Shown here one piece after another: positions 6,955-13,170 of a DNA stretch of 38,346 bases. Below the pieces are notes generated by a model, which was given only the letters and a program-made list of their open reading frames with translations, was not told the DNA's origin and did not search any database. Numbering within the stretch: position 1 is the first letter of the stretch; each line of letters starts with the position of its first letter. The stretch is from a virus, in IMG/VR virus record IMGVR_UViG_3300030104_005592, positions 1 through 38,346 of that record, one strand, 5' to 3'. A program made the translations under genes and the position numbers.

Positions 6955-7106
6955 TGCCTGCTCCGACTGCGTAATTCAAAAACTGTCTTAACGTGACATG
7001 TCACGTTTTCTCGTAGTGACTCCGGGCATTCCGCCAGCCTGGCCTTTCTCTCTTCCCGATCGGCGCCGGCGGCAACGTAGGCGTTCCATTCACCAAGTGA
7101 TTGCAT
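6906..7106 (-). CDS. Small hypothetical protein ahead of rusA
   Basis: ATG at 7106 has a clear ribosome site (GAGGTGG ending 3 bases before it); 66 residues, MQSLGEWNAYVAAGADREER at the N-terminus, very basic at the end (SKSNFPGRTRP). The last 49 bases overlap RusA in another frame, so the C-terminus may be constrained by that gene. It lies 21 bases after the tRNA. No family recognised. Confidence 0.6.
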   Translation of the reverse strand: MQSLGEWNAYVAAGADREERKARLAECPESLRENVTCHVKTVFELRSRSRQCQRNSKSNFPGRTRP

Positions 7107-7127
7107 GGTCCACCTCAAAGCGTTCTC

Positions 7128-7204
7128 TGGTAGCAGGCGAGGGAGTCGAACCCTCCGATATCCGGGTTATGAGCCCAGCGAGACACCGTTTCTCCATGCC
7201 TGCA
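7128..7204 (-). tRNA. tRNA-Met(CAT), initiator-like (tRNA-fMet features)
   Basis: A 77-nt cloverleaf with encoded CCA. Acceptor arms TGCAGGC/GCCTGCT pair at six positions and leave a T-T mismatch at 1-72. The D stem is GAGA/TCTC (A11:U24), the anticodon stem CTGGG/CCCGG has three consecutive G-C pairs around loop CTCATAA, and the T arm is GAGGG-TTCGACT-CCCTC. The unpaired 1-72, A11:U24 and the three G-C pairs are the known marks of bacterial initiator tRNAs. Odd: three bases (ATG) instead of two between acceptor and D stems. It lies inside the leftward early transcript. Confidence 0.88.
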
Positions 7205-7677
7205 TAACTGGCGGGTTTTCCGGTATCACCGCTCTGGCATTTGTTGATCCGGTGCCACCCGGGACCCCCTACCGGTGGGAGCCACAAGTTCGCAATGTCA
7301 TTGCGGTTGATGCGTCGGCCGGGAACCTCCCAACCCCTTACACATCCGAGGAGGGCTCTACCTGACGCGGCAGACTGAGGACCTGCCAGGTCATCCTTGG
7401 TCGAGGGAGCAGAGCCCTCCCGGATGCGGCCTGTCTTTCCAGGCTGTCAGCGCGATCAACTGGGGCGGTGGTGGGTTACCTTTGACTCGCGCTGCTGGCG
7501 TTCTATCGCCGGGACCCTGTCCCCGGCTGCAATGTCGGCACCTCGGCTTTCGCCTGGCCAGCTTTACCGTCTGCTTCTGATAGCGCTGCAGCTCGCGCTT
7601 GCTTCAAACCCTGTACAGATATCCACCCGTAGTCAGGCGGGTAATCCGCCAGCTCCGGAGTGGTTTAATGGAAACCA
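7205..7677 (-). other. Gap between cro and tRNA: structured leader, no firm gene
   Basis: These 473 bases lie in the leftward transcript. I see hairpins: GCCGGGAC/GTCCCCGGC (7508-7527, one bulge), GGGAG/CTCCC around 7403-7420, and a GC-rich stem around 7255-7285. On the minus strand an open stretch from about 7652 to 7499 could encode some 50 residues (ELADYPPDYGWISV near its start) but has no ATG or GTG start, and a 23-codon frame starts at the TGATG of the cro stop. I do not call either as a gene. A cII-like gene is not evident. Confidence 0.4.
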
Positions 7678-8034
7678 TCAGGCGGCACTCTCCGGGCCGT
7701 GATCGACAGGAAAGCCGGACCCTCGGCGCTCGTGATCGCGTCGTTCTTGCTCTCTGCGTTCAGCGGCCCGGCGCTTAGCACTACGGCGGTCTAAAAAGTC
7801 AGCAGCCCGCTCAAGTGGAATGCCGTCCGTTTGGTTCGGGTAAATGTCCGGGCGGAGTTCGTGGGGGGTGACCTGCCAGTCTGTGGCTTCGCAGACGGCG
7901 AGAACTTTTTCAGCCGATACTTGCCGGTGCCCTGAAAGCCATTGGTAAATCAGGCCCTGGGTAACCTTGAGGTGCCCAGCGAGCTGTCTTTGAGTAACCC
8001 GATTCCGGGCCATGTATGCGCGTAGTGTCTTCAT
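7678..8034 (-). CDS. Cro-like repressor
   Basis: Protein of 118 residues. The helix-turn-helix is at about 13-45 (TQRQLAGHLKVTQGLIYQW, then LSGHRQVSAEKVLAVCEA), of the Cro/YdaS type. The C-terminal third is highly charged and Arg-rich (KRRAAERREQERRDHERR), unlike lambda Cro and longer than its 66 aa. It is the first gene of the leftward lytic operon, divergent from cI and behind a promoter that carries the repressor operators. The assignment as Cro rather than CI rests on being first in the operon that leads to replication genes. Confidence 0.8.
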   Translation of the reverse strand: MKTLRAYMARNRVTQRQLAGHLKVTQGLIYQWLSGHRQVSAEKVLAVCEATDWQVTPHELRPDIYPNQTDGIPLERAADFLDRRSAKRRAAERREQERRDHERRGSGFPVDHGPESAA

Positions 8035-8042
8035 GACCTGAG

Positions 8043-8071
8043 ATATTAGTGATGCTATTACCTTGGGTCAA
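8043..8071 (-). promoter_or_regulatory. pR-like promoter for the leftward operon
   Basis: Read on the minus strand: -35 TTGACC (8071-8066), a 17-bp spacer, and -10 TAATAT (8048-8043). This is close to the sigma-70 consensus. The upstream operator covers the edge of the -35 box and the downstream operator covers the -10, so repressor binding would block RNA polymerase. The cro ATG follows at 8034. Confidence 0.85.
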
Positions 8072-8109
8072 TAGTATTGCTATTTGTGCGAGGTAATAGT
8101 TTTGCTATT
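8045..8109. promoter_or_regulatory. Three CI/Cro operators between cro and cI
   Basis: Three copies of a 15-bp pseudo-palindrome, half-site AATAGYA: 8045-8059 (ATTAGTGATGCTATT, weakest), 8070-8084 (AATAGTATTGCTATT) and 8095-8109 (AATAGTTTTGCTATT). Centres are spaced exactly 25 bp, about 2.4 helical turns. The first two overlap the pR-like promoter; the third lies just upstream of the cI start and could control its own transcription. Two more copies with the same 25-bp spacing lie at 11054-11093. No convincing pRM -10/-35 pair is visible. Confidence 0.85.
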
Positions 8110-8119
8110 CAATGCCGTA

Positions 8120-8659
8120 ATGGAGACAAACCGAACCTTATCCGAAGAACAAATTGCTGATGCCCGTAGGCTTAAAAGCCTGTGGGAGAGGGAGTTTAAG
8201 GGCAAAATATCTCAAGAAGAGGCTGCGCACCTCTGCGGATGGAGGACTCAGGGAGCTTTCAATCAATACTTAAACGCAAAAATACCTCTTGGACTTCCTG
8301 CCCTGCTGAAAATATCTGAGGCGCTGGGCGTGAGCCCGGAAGAAATTTCCCCTCGGTTGGCAGCTAAGCTTCCGAAGAAGGGCTCTGTCGACTTCAACCT
8401 CTCCGGCCAATCCTACATACCTGGCTCTGATAATCCGCCAGCCGCGGCATCCTCGGAAATTGATCTCCTCCTGGCAAAAGCCACTCCACGTTCACGGCAG
8501 CAGTTATTGAGGATTGCGGAGGCGGCGGCAGACGGTCGCCTCAGCGAATCTGACATCAAGATGTTGAGTGATATCGCCAAACGACTGGAAAAAGGAAGCA
8601 CCAATCACAGTGACGACTACCCAAACCTCAAGCCAGACACGGCTGATCCGGATTCTTGA
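8120..8659 (+). CDS. CI-like repressor without autocleavage domain
   Basis: ATG at 8120 is chosen because earlier starts would lie inside the operators; 179 residues. The XRE-type helix-turn-helix spans about 28-70 (ISQEEAAHLCGWRTQGAFNQ, then LPALLKISEALGVSPEEISP). The C-terminal part (about 105-179) has a helical stretch (TPRSRQQLLRIAEAAADGRL) but no LexA/S24 peptidase core: no Ala-Gly cleavage site and no Ser/Lys dyad context. It should maintain lysogeny by binding the AATAGYA operators. Prophage induction would need another route, such as an antirepressor. Confidence 0.82.
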   Translation: METNRTLSEEQIADARRLKSLWEREFKGKISQEEAAHLCGWRTQGAFNQYLNAKIPLGLPALLKISEALGVSPEEISPRLAAKLPKKGSVDFNLSGQSYIPGSDNPPAAASSEIDLLLAKATPRSRQQLLRIAEAAADGRLSESDIKMLSDIAKRLEKGSTNHSDDYPNLKPDTADPDS

Positions 8660-9479
8660 TCCTTCAGCGTATCGGGGAATGCTTCACTGGGTTGATCCAG
8701 AAGATGGGCATATCTCCGACGTCCATGTGGCGCGCTATGCAATAGATTTAGAAACCTCGGTGGAGGCCTACTCCAAGATTTACCCATGGGAAGACGGTCG
8801 TAACCGTGGGATGGTTAATGAGATCACCGGGTACCTGGTCTGTCATGCTCTGGGAATTCCCCAGCCGGCCCGGGCCTTTGTTGCTTACGTGCCCTTGCGG
8901 GAAATCTGCACGCCGGACTCTTCCCCTATGATCCGCCAGCTGGCCGAGCAAAGAGCTTATTACCCGGCATTCTGTACCCAGAGGCTGGACGGAAAGAGCG
9001 CCGCCTATCGGCTTCCACGGGTCGCGCTTCCTGGTCTCATAGAAGACGTGAAAGCATGGGACAAGCTGCCCACTACAATGGCCGTCGATGACCAGATTGC
9101 GAATGTCGACAGGCATCTCAATAACTTGATCAGGCTGGGTAGCAAGTCCTTTGCTGTGATTGATAACGGAATTCTGGCGGCTGCTCCCCGGGAAGGTGTG
9201 CATCACTGGACGGTTGATCGCCTGGACGCACTGGCGCTGTTCCGGAACAGACTCTGTGAGCACGTTTTTAACCAGGATCCACCAAACAAGGTGGTCAGTG
9301 CCACCCTTGGGGAAGCCCAAAACTGCGCGCCCGCCGTAGATTCAGTGATCGACGAGCTGGAGTTCTGGTGGTCTCAACTACTATCCGGCGAAGATTACGA
9401 AAAATTCAAAGCGTTCATTCTGGAAAGGACGTCTCAGATTGAAGTGATCCTGAGACGACGATACAACCGGCTGCTATAA
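8610..9479 (+). CDS. HipA-like kinase in the repressor operon
   Basis: GTG 8610 is taken as start because AAGGAAG precedes it and the conserved N-terminus (IRILDPSAYRG) begins soon after; 289 residues. It overlaps the end of cI by 50 bases, so it is probably translated with it in lysogens. Kinase features: GMVNEITGYLVCHALGIPQP in the N-lobe, the catalytic DQIANVDRHLNNLI (Asp about residue 167, Asn of HLNN) and a DFG-like AVIDNG. This is the short HipA-like family (HipA_2 type), not full-length HipA with its HipB partner. HipA kinases phosphorylate targets such as tRNA synthetases; the target here is unknown. Confidence 0.82.
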   Translation: MTTTQTSSQTRLIRILDPSAYRGMLHWVDPEDGHISDVHVARYAIDLETSVEAYSKIYPWEDGRNRGMVNEITGYLVCHALGIPQPARAFVAYVPLREICTPDSSPMIRQLAEQRAYYPAFCTQRLDGKSAAYRLPRVALPGLIEDVKAWDKLPTTMAVDDQIANVDRHLNNLIRLGSKSFAVIDNGILAAAPREGVHHWTVDRLDALALFRNRLCEHVFNQDPPNKVVSATLGEAQNCAPAVDSVIDELEFWWSQLLSGEDYEKFKAFILERTSQIEVILRRRYNRLL

Positions 9480-9487
9480 TTGGCATT

Positions 9488-10387
9488 ATGATGCTCGATT
9501 CCCTTATTACTCATGCAGACACCGCCGGCGCACCCAATGTAGTGGGTCGTTATCGGCTGCTGCGCGTTTGTCCGGACCCGGTGGCGGACGAGTGGTTCAA
9601 CGTGGGAATCTATTTTGAGGCCGCGGACGGGAGCCGAGACTATCGGTTGCTCGAAAACATGGAGGCTTTTAAATGCCTCTATGGCGCCCATGGCGTCGGC
9701 AACCTGAACAACCTGCTTTCAGTGGTCGCTGATGCGGCTAAAGCGGGCAGGCTGAATGAGCTTGGCCCTCACATCCGAGCCGGGCAAGAGCATTACGCGG
9801 CTGGCGAATCCACAGACGAGATTCTGTCCCAGATGTTCGATACGTTTGTGACCCTGAGCAGAAGACAAGTTGAAGAAGCCGAACCGAAAGAACGCACCGA
9901 AGGTCTCAACACAGTCGATCTTAGGAAAATAGTGCTGGGAGAGGTCAAGTCGAAGTACCGCGGCCTGTATAACCGCTCATTTCATGACAAGCCAATCTCG
10001 CTGGCGGATCCAGTCAACGATGAGAAGCGGGAATACGACCTGCCGATATTCCGTCAACCAAAACTCGGAAACGACACAACCAGGTTTGCCTCAATCATCT
10101 CGGCCTTCGTGAAAACCGATATCAACCGGGCGTATCACCTGGACCGTGGTGCTCTGACCCTGTTGAACGCCCGGGACGTCCTGAAGCAGAAGGGCCGGTC
10201 AGAAGGTGCTTTCTTTATCCTGCGGCCCCACGAAGGCGCTCCCGGTTTCGATGAGCAAGTGATGCGAAAGATCGACGACGATATCGACACTGCGATTTTT
10301 CATTTCCGGCATGACAAACACTTCCACTTTGAAGTGTTTGATGACCCCAGAATTCTCACCGAATACGCAATTGACTACGCGAGCTGA
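9488..10387 (+). CDS. DUF3037 family protein, partner of the HipA-like kinase
   Basis: Protein of 299 residues starting 8 bases after the kinase stop. The N-terminal half shows the DUF3037 signature (GRYRLLRVCPDPVADEWFNV, then GIYFEAADG), known mainly as a neighbour of HipA-like kinases. The C-terminal half (about 150-299) is of mixed alpha/beta character and has no motif I recognise. Together with cI and the kinase it forms a three-gene rightward operon in the place of lambda cI-rexA-rexB. It may be the antitoxin, sensor or substrate of the kinase; this is inference. Confidence 0.78.
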   Translation: MMLDSLITHADTAGAPNVVGRYRLLRVCPDPVADEWFNVGIYFEAADGSRDYRLLENMEAFKCLYGAHGVGNLNNLLSVVADAAKAGRLNELGPHIRAGQEHYAAGESTDEILSQMFDTFVTLSRRQVEEAEPKERTEGLNTVDLRKIVLGEVKSKYRGLYNRSFHDKPISLADPVNDEKREYDLPIFRQPKLGNDTTRFASIISAFVKTDINRAYHLDRGALTLLNARDVLKQKGRSEGAFFILRPHEGAPGFDEQVMRKIDDDIDTAIFHFRHDKHFHFEVFDDPRILTEYAIDYAS

Positions 10388-10399
10388 CTGACAGCTTGT

Positions 10400-10789
10400 T
10401 CACGCGCCGAGTTCACGCTGCGCTGACATCGCCAGGAAAGCAGACCGACTCATATGCCGGCTTCTGGCCTCGTCGTCGATCCTGCGCAGCAATCCTTCCG
10501 GCAGGCTGACGTTCAGCCGAACTGATTTAGTTTTCAGCTTGCCGGTGTCGATATCCACCATCATCCAGATCCCGCCCTGGTAATCGGGATTGGCCATCAG
10601 CTTGTCCAGCGGGGTGGGTGAGGGCACCACCATGTCCTCATCCTCGCAGTACAGCTCTACCGCCTCCTGGATGTTGCCCGCCAGCTCGTCCCAGCCGTCC
10701 GCCGCAGAGAAGCAGCCGGGGAAGTCCGGCACTTCCGCGCCATGGGCGTGCTTGTCATCACCTGTATGTACATAAACCGGGAACAGCAT
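10400..10789 (-). CDS. hicB: HicB-type antitoxin
   Basis: Start ATG 10789 with a strong ribosome site (TGGAGGTAATTATG), overlapping region with the hicA stop only 2 bases upstream; 129 residues. The N-terminal partly degraded RNase-H-like HicB fold (FPVYVHTGDDKHAHGAEVPD, then FPGCFSAADGWDEL) is followed by a C-terminal ribbon-helix-helix DNA-binding domain (KSVRLNVSLPEGLLRRIDDE). It should neutralise HicA and repress the hicAB promoter. Convergent with the DUF3037 gene, 12 bases apart. Confidence 0.9.
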   Translation of the reverse strand: MLFPVYVHTGDDKHAHGAEVPDFPGCFSAADGWDELAGNIQEAVELYCEDEDMVVPSPTPLDKLMANPDYQGGIWMMVDIDTGKLKTKSVRLNVSLPEGLLRRIDDEARSRHMSRSAFLAMSAQRELGA

Positions 10790-10791
10790 AA

Positions 10792-10980
10792 TTACCTCCA
10801 GTCCCATCCTGCTTGCCTGTAAATGCTGCGCAGTGTGCCCAGCGGCATATCCTTTCGCGGGTGTGGCACTACCACGTGCCCGGGCTTATCCGGGTGTTTG
10901 AACTTCTCGTGGTCGCCCTTGCCGCCCACTTTCACCCAGCCTTCCGCCTTCAATCGTTTGATAATGTCTGCGCTTTTCAT
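10792..10980 (-). CDS. hicA: HicA-type mRNA interferase toxin
   Basis: Protein of 62 residues with the dsRNA-binding-like HicA fold: MKSADIIKRLKAEGWVKVGG, then KGDHEKFKHPDKPGHVVVPH, where the His in GDHEKF is the expected catalytic residue. HicA degrades mRNA and blocks growth unless bound by HicB. Order hicA-hicB is standard. The start has no Shine-Dalgarno sequence, and the -10 region and a palindrome sit within 20 bases of the ATG, so the mRNA leader must be very short. Confidence 0.9.
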   Translation of the reverse strand: MKSADIIKRLKAEGWVKVGGKGDHEKFKHPDKPGHVVVPHPRKDMPLGTLRSIYRQAGWDWR

Positions 10981-10982
10981 AG

Positions 10983-10998
10983 TGTGTATGTTTACACA
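10983..10998. promoter_or_regulatory. Palindromic operator candidate for hicAB
   Basis: TGTGTATGTTTACACA has perfect 6-bp arms around a 4-bp centre and lies 3 bases upstream of the hicA ATG. Its position over a likely -10 (TAAACA on the minus strand, with TTGCCA 16 bp upstream as -35) suggests autoregulation by the HicB ribbon-helix-helix domain. Motif is visible; protein assignment is inferred. Confidence 0.6.
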
Positions 10999-11053
10999 AC
11001 TTCATGAGGCTGGCAATTTGCTGGTCTCCGCAAGATGGTATTAGTTAAAAAAT

Positions 11054-11095
11054 AATAGCAATACTATTGACTGCAAATAATAGCGTTGCTATTGT
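11054..11095 (+). promoter_or_regulatory. pL-like promoter with two CI operators
   Basis: Rightward promoter: -35 TTGACT (11067-11072), 17-bp spacer, -10 TATTGT (11090-11095). Operators AATAGCAATACTATT (11054-11068) and AATAGCGTTGCTATT (11079-11093) overlap the -35 and -10. Their centres are 25 bp apart, the same geometry as at cro/cI, and the first operator plus -35 reads almost the same as the pR-like promoter (AATAGCAATACTATTGAC in both). It should be silent in lysogens and fire on induction, driving the operon that ends with int. Confidence 0.88.
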
Positions 11096-11127
11096 TCACC
11101 CATAACGTTGATCAGGGAGACAACAAA

Positions 11128-11517
11128 ATGGGCCGCAGACAGAAACCAACCTATCCCCGAATGGAAGTTGAGCTGGCGGATACATCACTTCTACCGCCGC
11201 GCCGTGCGGAGGTCGTAATGCTGGCGGCCCGAGGAATGAGCACCAAGGCCATTGCCCGCCAGCTGGGCATTTCTCCAGCCACGGTTGAGTGGCATCTGGA
11301 CGAAGCCAAGGACCAGTTCCACGCGCTGGATCGGGTGGATCTTGTCTCCCAGGGCTGGATGCAGGGGCTATTCCGGGCCCGGATGCTTGCCTGGATGCTT
11401 GTCGCTTTCTCATCGCTGCCTGCAATGCGCAGCAGGCCCACACCAATCAACGGTACCCGTCCGCCAGCTGTGCGCAGCGTGATTGGCCGTACTGCGATCC
11501 GCGAATTCCGTGCTTAA
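11128..11517 (+). CDS. LuxR-type HTH protein, first gene of the rightward early operon
   Basis: ATG 11128 is preceded by AGGGAGA; 129 residues. Residues about 20-75 form a GerE/LuxR-type four-helix HTH (LPPRRAEVVMLAARGMSTKA, then IARQLGISPATVEWHLDEAK). There is no N-terminal sensor domain. The C-terminal third has no recognisable motif. It is immediately downstream of the CI-controlled promoter, the place of lambda N. It may be a transcription regulator of phage or host genes; no target is visible. Confidence 0.75.
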   Translation: MGRRQKPTYPRMEVELADTSLLPPRRAEVVMLAARGMSTKAIARQLGISPATVEWHLDEAKDQFHALDRVDLVSQGWMQGLFRARMLAWMLVAFSSLPAMRSRPTPINGTRPPAVRSVIGRTAIREFRA

Positions 11518-11530
11518 CCAGGAGATCACC

Positions 11531-11728
11531 ATGGCAACTCTGACTATCGAACTTCCGGAAAAGGTTACCCAGGGCCAAATGATGGAGGCGCTGGCCTCCC
11601 TGGGCTGCGAGCTTCGGCTCTCCAGTGATGGCAGGAACTACAAAGCCGTGCCTAGAGAACAGGGCAACGTGGTCCGGATGCCGGCGAGGGTCCGGGAGAT
11701 CCGCCAGCCGGGGCCCGGTGTCGCGTGA
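11531..11728 (+). CDS. Small hypothetical protein
   Basis: ATG 11531 follows GGAGATCACC; 65 residues. The first half looks like a small alpha/beta fold (MATLTIELPEKVTQGQMMEA, then LASLGCELRLSSDGRNY) and the tail is basic. The stop overlaps the GTG of the next gene (GTGA). No family recognised. The gene is part of the CI-controlled early operon. Confidence 0.65.
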   Translation: MATLTIELPEKVTQGQMMEALASLGCELRLSSDGRNYKAVPREQGNVVRMPARVREIRQPGPGVA

Positions 11729-11973
11729 ACATGGACGGGGTGGCTCCAGAGCCGTTCGCAGTGGCTGCTGCCGCGATCGCGATCTGGGTGCTGGCCCTGA
11801 TTATCGAAACGACCAAAGCAAGAGGGAAAAAGGATGTTGATTCTTACAAGGCGCACCGGAGAGACGATCGTCATCGAGACCCCGAGCGGGGAAGTGGTGG
11901 AGGTCACCGTTCTGGGGAACAACGGCCCGCAAATTCGCATGGGCGTTACCGCGCCAAAGCACACAAGCATTGA
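11725..11973 (+). CDS. Small single-pass membrane protein overlapping csrA
   Basis: Start GTG 11725 (GTGA overlap) or ATG 11731; about 82 residues. A transmembrane segment lies at about 12-30 ([20 protein letters not shown]). The C-terminal half is hydrophilic, rich in His, Arg and Gly, and overlaps csrA in another frame for about 140 bases, so only the first 36 codons are under independent selection. Probably a short membrane protein with an incidental tail. Function unknown. Confidence 0.5.
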   Translation: MNMDGVAPEPFAVAAAAIAIWVLALIIETTKARGKKDVDSYKAHRRDDRHRDPERGSGGGHRSGEQRPANSHGRYRAKAHKH

Positions 11974-12022
11974 CCGTGAAGAAATCTACAAGCGGAAGAA
12001 GGCGGAGGCCAGTCATGGCTGA
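11834..12022 (+). CDS. csrA: Phage-encoded CsrA/RsmA-type RNA-binding regulator
   Basis: Protein of 62 residues, full length for the family. It starts [20 protein letters not shown] and continues [20 protein letters not shown] and then DREEIYKRK. The RNA-contacting residues of CsrA are kept: L4, R6, R7 near the start and the Arg of REEIY near the C-terminus. CsrA dimers bind GGA motifs in hairpins at ribosome sites and repress or stabilise host mRNAs. In the early operon it could redirect host carbon, motility or biofilm programmes on induction. The family call is strong; the target is unknown. Confidence 0.93.
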   Translation: MLILTRRTGETIVIETPSGEVVEVTVLGNNGPQIRMGVTAPKHTSIDREEIYKRKKAEASHG

Positions 12023-12344
12023 GTGCTATGCCCACGAGGTGTTCGGGAATCTGTCCTGCTTTGCAGGAACCCCGGACCAGGTGAAATCGGCACTGGCTAA
12101 CCAGGTAGGTGACGACATGGTCGACTGGGGCAGGGTGGTACCGCTCCAGGTGGAAACGGCCAAGTCCCGACACGCTGACGAGCTCTACCAGGTGCTCCGG
12201 GATCTCACCTCAATGGCAAAGCTGGGTGTTCCGATTTCATGCATCAACACATACCTGGCAGCGATCCGGAACGCGGAGCAGCTGCTGGAGAAAGTCGACA
12301 ACGAATCCACGGAGGATTCCATCCATGAAAAACAAACTGTCTGA
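12015..12344 (+). CDS. Hypothetical early protein
   Basis: ATG 12015 overlaps the csrA stop by 8 bases; 109 residues, beginning [20 protein letters not shown]. It is mostly helical by eye ([38 protein letters not shown]). No motif recognised. Its end overlaps the next gene by 20 bases. The tight coupling to csrA could mean joint function but is also the rule in this operon. Confidence 0.65.
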   Translation: MAECYAHEVFGNLSCFAGTPDQVKSALANQVGDDMVDWGRVVPLQVETAKSRHADELYQVLRDLTSMAKLGVPISCINTYLAAIRNAEQLLEKVDNESTEDSIHEKQTV

Positions 12345-12546
12345 TTTGAACGATCACCTCTTCGCCCAGCTTGAGCGCCTCAATGACGAGGATCTGAAGG
12401 GGCAGTTACTCGAGGAAGAGATCGAACGTAGCAAGGCGATCACTGGCGTGAGCAAAGAAGTGGTATCGAACGCCAGGCTGGTTCTGGATGCTGAGCGCTA
12501 TAAGCGTGAGCACGGCATGACTACTGGCCCGAAGATGTTGGAGTGA
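12325..12546 (+). CDS. Small helical hypothetical protein
   Basis: ATG 12325 follows GGAGGATTCC; 73 residues, acidic and helical ([20 protein letters not shown], then EEEIERSKAITGVSKEVV). This pattern is common in small phage proteins found in Pseudomonas-type prophages, without known function. The ribosome site lies inside the end of the preceding gene. Confidence 0.7.
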   Translation: MKNKLSDLNDHLFAQLERLNDEDLKGQLLEEEIERSKAITGVSKEVVSNARLVLDAERYKREHGMTTGPKMLE

Positions 12547-12549
12547 GTC

Positions 12550-13170
12550 ATGGCAACCTGGAATGCGCAACGGGATGACTGGCTTCGATCGCTGTATCCG
12601 GACACTCCGAACCGAACGATCGCGAAGATGCTCAATTGCAGTTACCTGGCAGTGAAAAACAGGGCGACGGTTCTTGGACTCAAAAAGGATCCAGCATACA
12701 TGGCCAGTAAGCCGGGGTGCTTCAAGCCAGGGCAAGAAAGCTGGAACAAGGGCCTCAGCTATCAACCAGGTGGCCGCTGCTCAGAGAACCAGTTCAAGCC
12801 CGGGCAAAAGCCGCAAACGACAGTGCCGGTTGGTACCGAGTCGGTCGACAAGGATGGCTACCTGAAGCGGAAGGTTCGTGATGATGCGCCACCAGGTATG
12901 AGCCGGAAGAACTGGAAGTTTGTGCACGTCCTGAAGTGGGAGGAGTACCACGGCCGTCCGGTACCGCCAAAGCACGTTGTGCGCTTGAAGGATGGCGATA
13001 AGCGGAACTTTTCTCCAGAGAACCTGGCGCTGGTAAGCATGGCTGAGAACGCAATCCTGAATAAGTTCTTCGCCATGGAAAACCCGCCAGAGGGGAGTTT
13101 CGACGTCCTCCACAACCTGGCCAAGATCAAGTTGGCAGCGAACAAACGGAAACGGGAGCTGACATGTTGA
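12550..13170 (+). CDS. HNH endonuclease with HTH N-terminus (homing type)
   Basis: Protein of 206 residues. The N-terminus has an HTH-like stretch (TPNRTIAKMLNCSYLAVKNR, about 18-40) and repeated CFKPGQ/QFKPGQ elements typical of modular homing nucleases. The HNH_3-type core follows: NWKFVHVLKWEEYHGRPVPP, then HVVRLKDGDKRNFSPENLAL, with His and the NLAL element at about 130-165. Probably a free-standing homing nuclease that has settled in the operon. GGAG precedes the start. Confidence 0.8.
   Translation: MATWNAQRDDWLRSLYPDTPNRTIAKMLNCSYLAVKNRATVLGLKKDPAYMASKPGCFKPGQESWNKGLSYQPGGRCSENQFKPGQKPQTTVPVGTESVDKDGYLKRKVRDDAPPGMSRKNWKFVHVLKWEEYHGRPVPPKHVVRLKDGDKRNFSPENLALVSMAENAILNKFFAMENPPEGSFDVLHNLAKIKLAANKRKRELTC

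Noticed and set aside
7499-7652. Minus-strand 50-codon frame after cro (cII-like or PrtN-like?)
   Set aside because: No ATG, GTG or TTG at a usable place and no HTH pattern. Mentioned in the gap entry only.
7397-7702. Plus-strand frame of 101 codons in the cro-tRNA gap
   Set aside because: No ribosome site, no family features, opposite to the transcribed strand of the leftward operon, and it covers hairpin sequences.
8084-8119. Longer cI start at TTG 8084
   Set aside because: It would place coding sequence over the second and third operators and has no ribosome site; ATG 8120 fits better.
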